Shown one piece after another: positions 1-4,686 of a stretch of 5,528 nt of DNA. The position numbers were made by a program, and so were the translations under genes. Numbering within the stretch: position 1 is the first letter of the stretch; each line of letters opens with the position of its first letter. The stretch is from positions 1 through 5,528 of the forward strand of contig CAYJOG010000146.1 in assembly GCA_964371695.1 (NCBI GenBank), in the 5' to 3' direction. This DNA comes from CAYJOG01 sp964371695 [NCBI: uncultured bacterium] (GTDB lineage Bacteria; CAYJOG01). The notes beneath the pieces were generated by a model that was given only the letters and a program-made list of their open reading frames with translations, had not been told where the DNA came from and searched no databases.

Positions 1-17
1 ATGTTTGCGGGTGGCTC

Positions 18-46
18 TTGACAAAAGGGGCTTCATAAATTAAATT
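18..46 (+). promoter_or_regulatory. sigma70-type promoter of the toxin-antitoxin operon
   Basis: A perfect -35 box TTGACA (18-23) is followed after 17 bases by TAAATT (41-46), which matches the -10 consensus at 4 of 6 positions. The surrounding bases are AT-rich compared with the rest of the window. The predicted transcription start is near base 53. This leaves a leader of about 30 nt containing the palindrome at 55-66 and the ribosome binding site at 71-76. It is the best promoter in the window by consensus match. Confidence 0.75.
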
Positions 47-49
47 AGC

Positions 50-67
50 GATGTATGTACGTACATC
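50..67. promoter_or_regulatory. palindromic operator candidate at the transcription start
   Basis: ATGTACGTACAT (55-66) is a perfect 12-bp palindrome. It lies in a wider block where GATGT (50-54) is also inverted as ACATC (63-67), on a different centre of symmetry. It begins just after the predicted transcription start and ends before the ribosome binding site. A symmetric site in this place is the usual position for autorepression of a type II toxin-antitoxin operon. That the first gene's product or the toxin-antitoxin complex binds here is inference. Confidence 0.55.
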
Positions 68-81
68 TAAAAGGAGAAAGA

Positions 82-447
82 ATGTCATACACAAATCCAA
101 AATCGGTTGTTTCGCCCAAAAACCGGCTCGATGATTTAAACGTCCTTTTTGATAAAGGGCAGGGAGGCTGGTCTCTTGCCCAGTTCACATGGGATGGGGA
201 GGAGGGGTGTCTTGGCTTGCGCTGGAATGGTGACGAAAAGAGTGCAGGGAACCCTCAATCCAGAAGGCCGACCTGGTTTGTGGTTCCAAAAGAGCTTGCG
301 CCGGCACTGCGCCAAGCGATAAAAAGCATCAAGGCACAGGCGCAATCGGACCTCATGGCGGGTTATGCCGGAATGGCCGCTGATACAGGCCGCGAACAGG
401 AAGCCCAGGAATGGTCTGAAAATCTGCTCAAAGATGCCACCGAATGA
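82..447 (+). CDS. putative non-canonical antitoxin paired with MazF/PemK toxin
   Basis: This 121-residue protein starts at the ATG at 82, which has AAGGAG (71-76) five bases upstream. An in-frame ATG at 55 lies inside the palindrome and has no such site. Residues about 13-80 form one compact region with GGWSLAQFTWDGEE (28-41), LGLRWNGDE (44-52), GNPQS (56-60) and RPTWFVVP (62-69). It looks like an alternating beta-sheet domain seen in small hypothetical proteins of accessory regions, and I cannot name it. No AbrB, ribbon-helix-helix or helix-turn-helix pattern is visible. Residues about 88-121 (QSDLMAGYAGMAADTGRE onward) are helical and acidic and resemble the C-terminal tail of PemK/MazF-linked antitoxins (a GY-x-MA-x-D pattern then acidic residues). 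Its stop overlaps the toxin start as ATGA. Position, order and tail support an antitoxin role. The N-terminal function, perhaps DNA binding, is inference. Confidence 0.7.
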   Translation: MSYTNPKSVVSPKNRLDDLNVLFDKGQGGWSLAQFTWDGEEGCLGLRWNGDEKSAGNPQSRRPTWFVVPKELAPALRQAIKSIKAQAQSDLMAGYAGMAADTGREQEAQEWSENLLKDATE

Positions 448-770
448 AGCGTGGTGAGGTGTGGTGGGTTTCGTTTGACGCATCCCTGGGTGGCGAAATC
501 AAAAAAACACGCCCGGCGGTGATTGTGAGCAACGACGCCGCCAACATGCATCTGAACCGTGTGGTGGTAGTGCCGCTTTCCAGTCAGGTGGCCAGAATTT
601 TTCCTGCCGAGGCGTTGGTGAAGATGGGAGAAACCCCCGGCAAGGCCATGGCAGACCAGATCATGACGGCAGACAAAAAACGCCTCATTTCAAAAATGGG
701 GATTCTGTCTCATGAAGACATGGCCGGTGTGGAAAACGCCTTGCTGCTGCACCTTGGCATGAAGCGATGA
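444..770 (+). CDS. MazF/PemK-family endoribonuclease toxin
   Basis: This 108-residue protein has the usual MazF/PemK length. The fold's landmarks are all present in order: RGEVWWVSF (3-11), KKTRPAVIVSND (20-31), VVVPLSSQ (41-48) and MADQIMTADKKRLI (69-82). Family members are sequence-specific mRNA interferases acting in the cytoplasm. Arg23 aligns with the conserved catalytic Arg, and Ser46 stands where Thr is common in MazF. Nothing looks truncated, so the toxin is probably active. Its ATG overlaps the antitoxin stop (ATGA) and has no clear ribosome binding site of its own. Translation therefore probably depends on ribosomes finishing the first gene, which keeps toxin below antitoxin. No terminator is visible in the 26 bases before the convergent rhodanese gene. 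The cleavage site cannot be read from sequence. Confidence 0.93.
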   Translation: MKRGEVWWVSFDASLGGEIKKTRPAVIVSNDAANMHLNRVVVVPLSSQVARIFPAEALVKMGETPGKAMADQIMTADKKRLISKMGILSHEDMAGVENALLLHLGMKR

Positions 771-796
771 CCCGACGGGGGGGTGTCAATACCCAG

Positions 797-1204
797 TTAG
801 CCCTTCAACTCACCATAACTGCGGCCGGTTTCGGGGGTCTGGCTCACGGGCAGGCCGCTTGCCTGCCAGCCCGGCTCGCCGGTGTGGGGGTTGCCGCCAA
901 AACCGCAGGCCACGTTGGCCAGTTGGGTGAACCCCGCCGCCTCCAGCCGTTGAATGGCCATCATGCTGCGGCCCCCTGCGGCGCAGCCCACCAGCAGTTT
1001 GGTGTCCGGTGCAAAGTGTTTGGCTGTCACGGCTTCGAAATCGCTGTTGGCCGCCATGCCCTCCGGGCCGCGAAACACCACGGGAATGTTCCAGGCCCCG
1101 GCAGGGTGTCCGGCGGCGAACTCTTCTTCGGTGCGCACGTCCAGATAGGTGTAGCCCTCGTGGCACATTTTCTCGTGGGCTTCCTTGGGCAAAAACTCGG
1201 TCAT
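797..1204 (-). CDS. single-domain rhodanese (thiosulfate sulfurtransferase-like)
   Basis: This 135-residue cytoplasmic protein carries one rhodanese domain. Visible motifs are LDVRTEEEFAAGHPAGAWNIP (from residue 21), the six-residue active-site loop CAAGGR (Cys74 to Arg79) in VGCAAGGRSM, and the C-terminal CGFGGN plus a GLPV-type ending. Cys74 is the residue expected to carry the persulfide, so the enzyme is probably active in sulfur transfer. The natural donor is unknown. The pattern DVRTxEEFxxGHxxGAxNxP with GC-x2-GGRS resembles the plant STR16/DIN1 group and bacterial single-domain relatives. Start choice: AAGGAA lies six bases before the ATG on the minus strand. There is no signal peptide. 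It is 208 bp downstream of the oxidoreductase gene, with REP-like palindromes between, so it may be transcribed separately. Confidence 0.92.
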   Translation of the reverse strand: MTEFLPKEAHEKMCHEGYTYLDVRTEEEFAAGHPAGAWNIPVVFRGPEGMAANSDFEAVTAKHFAPDTKLLVGCAAGGRSMMAIQRLEAAGFTQLANVACGFGGNPHTGEPGWQASGLPVSQTPETGRSYGELKG

Positions 1205-1412
1205 GGGAGGTTCCTTCTTTTTTGATGTGCAGCGGGCGGCTGAAAGTTTTTTCTGAGCAGCGGCGACGCCCCCGTCGCCGTATTGGTTTTTCTGGTGTTT
1301 GGCGCGACGGGGGCGTCGCGCCTACTCATTCATAAAAAGCACTCTTATTAAAGGCACACATGCTAAAAGCTCTCTGGAAGTTTTAGCCGCCTGGACCCTG
1401 TTGCAGAACGGG
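1205..1412. other. gene-free gap holding a REP-like pair
   Basis: No credible gene lies here. The left part (1205-1250) is the upstream region of the rhodanese gene with its ribosome binding site. I found no convincing promoter there. The middle (1257-1325) holds two GC-rich palindromes. The right part (1326-1412) is AT-richer and unremarkable, apart from a weak hairpin ACCC-GTT/AAC-GGGT (1395-1413) with a bulged base that overlaps the oxidoreductase stop codon. That hairpin has no T-run after it on the minus strand, so it is not called a terminator. Confidence 0.6.
1257..1325. repeat. REP-like/BIME-like inverted pair of GC-rich palindromes
   Basis: Two hairpin units face each other. The left unit is CGGCGAC (1261-1267), loop GCCCCC, GTCGCCG (1274-1280), preceded on the plus strand by GCAG (1257-1260). 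The right unit is GGCGCGAC (1301-1308), loop GGGGGC, GTCGCGCC (1315-1322), and ends in CTAC (1322-1325), which is GTAG on the minus strand. The units are also perfect inverted copies of each other over 16 bp (1263-1278 and 1304-1319). A 5' GTAG at the foot of a short GC-rich palindrome is the signature of REP elements moved by RAYT (TnpA-REP) enzymes, and facing pairs are the BIME arrangement. It may also reduce read-through between the oxidoreductase and rhodanese genes. The origin by RAYT is inference, since no RAYT gene is in the window. Confidence 0.7.
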
Positions 1413-2147
1413 TCAGCCCAGGGGCGGCAGCACCGGCGGGGGTGGGGCCTCACCCAGCAGCACAATCTGATCCTGCGTGAAGCCCTTGGCCAGCAGAATC
1501 TGCCGCACGCTGGTCATCATCTCCTGCGAGCCGCACACCATGGCCATCATGGTGCGGGCGTTCAACGGCGGCATCTGATAGAGCATGGCCTGCACCCGCG
1601 TGGGGGGCGTGCCCTGGTGGGCGCTGTAGGCCAGGTTCAGTTCGATGCCCGCTTTTTCAAGGGCGGTCCACTGGGGTTTCAGGGCCAGGTGATCGGGCTG
1701 TTTCAAGCCGTGTACCCATTGCCAGCCCTCGGTGGGTTTGCCCAGGGTCTGCATGTGTTTCACCAGCGCCAGAAAAGGCGCGGACCCGGTGCCCATGGTG
1801 AGCACCAGCACCTTGCGGCCCCGGATTTCGCGGAAGGGAATGCCGGGGCCCTGGATGTCGGACATCTTGAGCGTGGTTTGTCCCCGGGTGATCATGTGGC
1901 CCAGGCGGCTTTCGGTCTTGATGAGCACCTGCAGGGTTTTGCTGCTGGGCGGGTTGAGAAAGGTGAAGAACATGGGGTTGCCATCGTTGCCCTCCACCGC
2001 CACATATTGCCCCGGCACGTCATAACCCTTGGTGACATGGGGGGCCTTGAGGGTGAGCAGGGTCATGACGGCGGTCGCCTTCTGGGCCTTTTGCACCACG
2101 GCCTCGGAATAGTCGAACGTTGGGGGGGCAACCTCCGCCACGGCCAT
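1413..2147 (-). CDS. pKIWI502-like ferredoxin reductase-fold oxidoreductase
   Basis: This 244-residue soluble protein has the ferredoxin-NADP reductase layout. A flavin-binding barrel comes first, with VPGQYVAVE (44-52). The nucleotide-binding half follows, with VLVLTMGTGSAP (113-124) as the GxGxxP loop and MVCGSQEMM (203-211) as the C-terminal CG motif. The usual flavin motif RxYS is replaced by NPMFFTFLNPP (57-67), with no Arg. The plant pKIWI502 group is similar here and at the C-terminus (CGxxxM, then a helix and a D-x-I segment), so I place it there. Redox partner and substrate are unknown, and flavin binding should not be assumed. The tail is proline-rich (APPPPVLPPLG, 234-244). The start is the ATG that overlaps the upstream SirB1-like stop as TGATG. 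Longer readings in this frame run antisense-free but inside the upstream gene, and are rejected. Co-translation with the SirB1-like gene is likely. Confidence 0.85.
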   Translation of the reverse strand: MAVAEVAPPTFDYSEAVVQKAQKATAVMTLLTLKAPHVTKGYDVPGQYVAVEGNDGNPMFFTFLNPPSSKTLQVLIKTESRLGHMITRGQTTLKMSDIQGPGIPFREIRGRKVLVLTMGTGSAPFLALVKHMQTLGKPTEGWQWVHGLKQPDHLALKPQWTALEKAGIELNLAYSAHQGTPPTRVQAMLYQMPPLNARTMMAMVCGSQEMMTSVRQILLAKGFTQDQIVLLGEAPPPPVLPPLG

Positions 2148-2986
2148 CAGTTTTTCCACAACAACTTCCTTTCCAGCCCTTTCATCACGGCCTTGAATTC
2201 GCCAGCCTCGTCGGGATGCGAGGTGGCGATCATTTGCAAATCCAGCAGGGCGCGGGCATGAAACTCGTGTTTGAGACACAACATGGCCCGTTCGCGGCGC
2301 AGTTGCCACGCGTCGGGCGTGAGTTGAAGAATGCGGTTGAGGGCACACAGGGCCGCGCCCGTGTCGTGCCGTTGCAGGTGCAGAATCTTCAGGTTCTGCA
2401 ATATCCGCACCAGAATGCTTCGGTTGTCCACGCGGGTGAGGTATTCCTCGTGCAGGCGCACACGGCCACCGTGCAGGTCGTGGAAAAAATCCTGGCACCG
2501 GTGGTGGCTCAGCACCTCGCCCTGGCGGAACGTGTCTACAAAATAAGGATCGTTCTCACACCGGAACCCCACCATGAAGTGCCCCGGCAGGCCCACGCCA
2601 TACACATCCAGCCCCACCCGATGGGCCAGTTCGATATAAATCAGCGAAAGCGTCACCGGAATGCCCGTGCGCCGCAACAACACCTGGCTCAGACGGCTGT
2701 TGCGGGGGTCGTAATAGTCCTGCTGGTTGGGGGTGAAACGCTTGAGGGTGAACAGAAAATGGTTCAGCAGCCGCACGGCCTCAAAGGGGTCCGCCGGGTT
2801 CAGACCCAGGCGGCGCACTTCCTCGCTCATCTCCTGAAAAAGTTCGTGGTGCATGGCCACGTCCAGCGTGGGGTGAGCATCCAGGTCCAGCAGCAGCGCC
2901 CCTTCGGCCAGGGGCAGGACATCCTCATGGAGGGTCAGAAAATCCCCTAGTTTTTTCTCTGCCAGTATCTGACCCACCGAAAGCAT
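2147..2986 (-). CDS. SirB1-family transglutaminase-like protein with TPR region
   Basis: This 279-residue protein is the usual length for the SirB1 family. The diagnostic block is present: DYYDPRNSRLSQVLLRRTGI (90-109) continuing PVTLSLIYIELAHRVGL, then GVGLPGHFMVG (130-140) and YFVDTF (148-153). His136 and Asp151 match the His and Asp of the transglutaminase-like fold. The Cys position falls in the TGIPVTLSL stretch, which has no Cys, as is usual in this family, so a protease activity is not expected. Residues about 196-260 are helical and TPR-like (AALCALNRILQLTPDAWQLR). The biochemical role of the family is not established. The name came from a region linked to the sirB locus, and does not define a function. 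An in-frame stop four codons upstream of the ATG fixes the start region. There is no ribosome binding site, and a -10-like TAAAAT ends 9 bases before the ATG, which suggests a leaderless mRNA. Confidence 0.9.
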   Translation of the reverse strand: MLSVGQILAEKKLGDFLTLHEDVLPLAEGALLLDLDAHPTLDVAMHHELFQEMSEEVRRLGLNPADPFEAVRLLNHFLFTLKRFTPNQQDYYDPRNSRLSQVLLRRTGIPVTLSLIYIELAHRVGLDVYGVGLPGHFMVGFRCENDPYFVDTFRQGEVLSHHRCQDFFHDLHGGRVRLHEEYLTRVDNRSILVRILQNLKILHLQRHDTGAALCALNRILQLTPDAWQLRRERAMLCLKHEFHARALLDLQMIATSHPDEAGEFKAVMKGLERKLLWKN

Positions 2987-2995
2987 AAGGCAGCT

Positions 2996-3024
2996 ATTTT
3001 AGCGCTTTCGAGGGGGCGGGTCCA
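2996..3024 (-). promoter_or_regulatory. promoter candidate for the sirB1-like/oxidoreductase operon
   Basis: On the minus strand TGGACC (3024-3019, 4 of 6 to TTGACA) is followed after 17 bases by TAAAAT (3001-2996, 5 of 6 to TATAAT). The predicted start falls near base 2989, only about three bases before the ATG at 2986. With no ribosome binding site visible, this implies a leaderless transcript. Confidence 0.5.
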
Positions 3025-3183
3025 AAGACTGGCAGGCATGAAAGTGTTATTGATTTGGCGCAATGCAGCAAAAGGGGCCTGTGATTGCATGATTATGCGA
3101 ATTTAAAATGGCGTCTGTCAAAAAAGAAACGGTTCTTGTGGATTTTTGAGGGCCTGTTTTTTATCGCCAGAACAATTCCCAGC

Positions 3184-3212
3184 TTGCACCGGATGCTTCC
3201 TCTTCTTATAGT
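3184..3212 (+). promoter_or_regulatory. promoter candidate for carD-rpsR operon
   Basis: TTGCAC (3184-3189) and TATAGT (3207-3212, 5 of 6 to consensus) are separated by 17 bases. The predicted transcription start is near 3219, three bases before the GTG start of carD. The -35 box is weak. The geometry, with 9 bases between the -10 box and the start codon, is identical to that of the opposite gene. A leaderless mRNA is the simplest reading because no Shine-Dalgarno sequence precedes the GTG. Confidence 0.5.
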
Positions 3213-3221
3213 GGCCAGCCC

Positions 3222-3758
3222 GTGACACACGCGCTGACTCCAGGAACCATTGTTTTTCACCCCGACCACGGCCACTGCCAAGTGGTGGGCGAGCGCGAAG
3301 AAGTGCTGCTGCGGGTGCCCACCCAGGTGATAGAACTGACCACCCTTGGGGAAAGGCCTGTGTTGTTCCGTGTGCCCCTCACCGAAAAAGGACGCATTCA
3401 GCGCCTGCGGCCCCTCACCAGCGCGGCGGATCTGGAAAACGCCCTGCTACTGCTCAAAGAACCGGCCAGCCAGTGGGAAGCCAACGAAGACACGCGCAAA
3501 AAGGCCTATCAGGAAAAGTTCCGGGCCGGACGCATTGAAGACCTGGTGGGAATGTTGCGGGACGTGAACAAGCTGAAAAATACCGTGGCCATCGGCACGG
3601 GAGATCGCAAGGCCATGGACCTGGCCAAAATGCACCTGCTTCTGGAAATGATGCTGGTGCTGAACCTGACCAAACTCGAAGCCCGCAAACGGGTGGAAGA
3701 TCTGATGAAACCAGTCAAAAAAGAAAAGGCGAACAGCACGAAGGGGCATAAATCATGA
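3222..3758 (+). CDS. CarD/CdnL-family RNA polymerase-binding regulator
   Basis: This 178-residue protein starts with GTG. The N-terminal RNA-polymerase-binding domain (about 5-67) begins LTPGTIVFHPDHGHCQVVGE (5-24), the pattern seen at the start of CarD and TRCF RID domains. The helical C-terminal domain (about 85-165) has PASQWEANEDTRKKAYQEKF (81-100), then DLVGMLRDVNKLKN and MDLAKMHLLLEMMLVLNLTK. Trp85 matches the conserved Trp that CarD wedges into the promoter DNA at the edge of the bubble. Family members stabilise open complexes, notably at rRNA promoters. The basic, Lys-rich tail (163-178) is extra. GTG was chosen because it places the domain start at residue 6 as in relatives, and no in-frame ATG lies upstream. 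Its stop overlaps rpsR as ATGA. I use no gene symbol because carD and cdnL are not separable from sequence alone. Confidence 0.9.
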   Translation: MTHALTPGTIVFHPDHGHCQVVGEREEVLLRVPTQVIELTTLGERPVLFRVPLTEKGRIQRLRPLTSAADLENALLLLKEPASQWEANEDTRKKAYQEKFRAGRIEDLVGMLRDVNKLKNTVAIGTGDRKAMDLAKMHLLLEMMLVLNLTKLEARKRVEDLMKPVKKEKANSTKGHKS

Positions 3759-4024
3759 GCACCATGCAGACGGCACGGCCAAAACGGGAACGCAAAAAAC
3801 GCTGGGGCGGGCGTGGCAAACGCCGCACCAATCAGGCCCTCGCGGGGGTAAAAGGCGAGCTGGACTTCAAAAGCACCGAACTGATGCGCCAGTTCATCAG
3901 CCCCGACCGCGGCAAGATTCTGCCCCGCAAACGCACCGCCGCCACCGCCAAACAGCAACGCAAAGTGGCCCGCGCCGTGCGCCGCGCCCGCCAGATGGGC
4001 TACATCCCCTATCACCTGGACTGA
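3755..4024 (+). CDS. rpsR: 30S ribosomal protein bS18
   Basis: This 89-residue protein carries the bS18 core: GELDFKSTELMRQFISPDRG (34-53), KILPRKRTAATAKQQRKVAR (54-73) and AVRRARQMGYIPY (74-86). bS18 sits on the 30S platform and partners with bS6. An Arg/Lys-rich N-terminal extension (residues 1-30) makes it longer than the 75-residue E. coli protein. It has no Cys, so it is a zinc-free form. The start overlaps the carD stop (ATGA), and AAGGGG (3741-3746) lies eight bases upstream, which supports ATG 3755 over the next ATG at 3764. The typical neighbours rpsF, ssb and rplI are absent, so this gene has moved into a carD operon or is a second copy. The following sequence is a convergent gap. 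Confidence 0.95.
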   Translation: MSTMQTARPKRERKKRWGGRGKRRTNQALAGVKGELDFKSTELMRQFISPDRGKILPRKRTAATAKQQRKVARAVRRARQMGYIPYHLD

Positions 4025-4031
4025 CTTGCCT

Positions 4032-4056
4032 GTAGCCCCGGCGTCCCGCCGGGGGC
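4032..4056 (+). repeat. REP-like palindrome with GTAG tag
   Basis: GTAG (4032-4035) is followed directly by CCCCGGCG (4036-4043), loop TCC, CGCCGGGG (4047-4054). The stem is a perfect 8 bp. This matches the pattern at 1301-1325 in design though not in stem sequence. It lies 8 bases after the rpsR stop. It is followed on the plus strand by seven As, not Ts, so it is not a classical terminator of rpsR, though it may stabilise the 3' end of the rpsR mRNA. Confidence 0.65.
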
Positions 4057-4077
4057 AAAAAAACCGCCACAGGCGGC
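4057..4077 (-). terminator. intrinsic terminator of the DUF2062 gene operon
   Basis: On the minus strand CCGCC, loop TGT, GGCGG (4076-4064) is followed at once by seven Ts (4063-4057). The stem is five GC pairs plus a possible G-U pair at its foot. It lies about 55 bases after the DUF2062 stop, and thus ends the gloA operon before it runs into rpsR. Confidence 0.7.
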
Positions 4078-4131
4078 GCCCTCACCGCGCCCACTCCCCA
4101 AATTTTTATTCACCGACCTGGCAAAGGCCGC

Positions 4132-4686
4132 TCAGTCTTCTGCCTGCTCCAGCCCACCGCCCTGGGCCACCAGGGGCACGGGGCGGCGGATGGCTCCTTT
4201 GCGGATACGCCTGCGCTGCCACGCCCTCAGCACGGGAAACGCCACGGTGTAGACCAGCACCGTCAGAAGAAATCCGCAGATGGCCAGTCCCACGCCAAAG
4301 GGGGTGAGGTAATCCAGAAAAAACTGGAAATCCCGCGTGTCCATCAGCAGTTGGGGCTCCAGGCGGTGCAGCAGGGTGCGGGCCTTCATGGGTTTGACGC
4401 CCATCAGCCAGCACCCCAACCGGTAACTGGCCAGATAAAACGGTGGAATGGTGTAGAAGTTGAGAATGGTGACGCTGCTGATGAACGCCAGCCGCCGTTC
4501 GCGGCGCACCCAGCCGGCCAGCAGCACCACCACCGCCGCGCCAATGCCCGGTATCACCGAAATCAGTGTGCCCCAGGCCAGGGCCAGGGCATTGCCGTGG
4601 GGGTCTTCGCTCAGCGCCAGCACCATGTCCTTGAGCCGCAGGGACAGATCGTGAAATTTCTTTTTCATTCGTTCTTTCAATTGCAT
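4132..4686 (-). CDS. DUF2062-family inner-membrane protein
   Basis: This 184-residue protein has the DUF2062 pattern: DPHGNALALAWGTLISVIPG (28-47), then LNFYTIPPFYLASYRLGCWL (75-94), the place where the family often has NP-x-T-x-P-x-Y. Three hydrophobic segments at about 33-58, 68-92 and 130-155 should cross the membrane, with a positive N-terminus (KERMKKK) and a positive RRR segment (158-160) after the last one. The function of the family is not established. Some members are fused to or adjacent to glycosyltransferases, which may matter given the neighbouring membrane gene. The ATG overlaps the gloA stop as TGATG, so translation is coupled to gloA. A shorter start at residue 7 is possible. 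A terminator follows at 4057-4077. Confidence 0.88.
   Translation of the reverse strand: MQLKERMKKKFHDLSLRLKDMVLALSEDPHGNALALAWGTLISVIPGIGAAVVVLLAGWVRRERRLAFISSVTILNFYTIPPFYLASYRLGCWLMGVKPMKARTLLHRLEPQLLMDTRDFQFFLDYLTPFGVGLAICGFLLTVLVYTVAFPVLRAWQRRRIRKGAIRRPVPLVAQGGGLEQAED

Larger units (their letters stand above)
2987..3221. other. divergent intergenic region between sirB1-like and carD genes
   Basis: This stretch of 235 bases separates two genes pointing away from each other. It is clearly AT-richer in its middle (3040-3180) than the flanking genes. I see outward promoter candidates at each end, and nothing that resembles a tRNA, riboswitch or small gene. A weak AAGAA-ACGG-TTCTT hairpin (3124-3137) sits in AT-rich sequence with T-runs further on. 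I could not assign it a role. Regulatory sites for carD could lie in the unexplained middle. Confidence 0.6.

Noticed and set aside
55-81. Longer start for the antitoxin gene at ATG 55
   Set aside because: This ATG lies inside the palindrome and near the transcription start, with no ribosome binding site, while ATG 82 has AAGGAG at the right spacing.
767-1225. Apparent third plus-strand gene overlapping the mazF stop (ATGA)
   Set aside because: It runs antisense to the rhodanese gene, its translation is low-complexity with no recognisable motif, and the rhodanese is clearly real.
1299-2261. 320-codon plus-strand open frame
   Set aside because: It is the GC-driven antisense shadow of the oxidoreductase gene, rich in His, Gly and Gln with no domain.
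2148-2498. N-terminal extension of the oxidoreductase into the SirB1-like gene
   Set aside because: The extension is an out-of-frame reading of SirB1-like codons, while the FNR-type domain begins right after the ATG at 2147.
2120-2950. 276-codon plus-strand open frame
   Set aside because: It is antisense to the SirB1-like gene and shows the same shadow composition.
4032-4063. Classical terminator for rpsR
   Set aside because: The hairpin is followed by As on the plus strand, so the T-run rule is met only for the opposite strand with the other hairpin (4064-4076).
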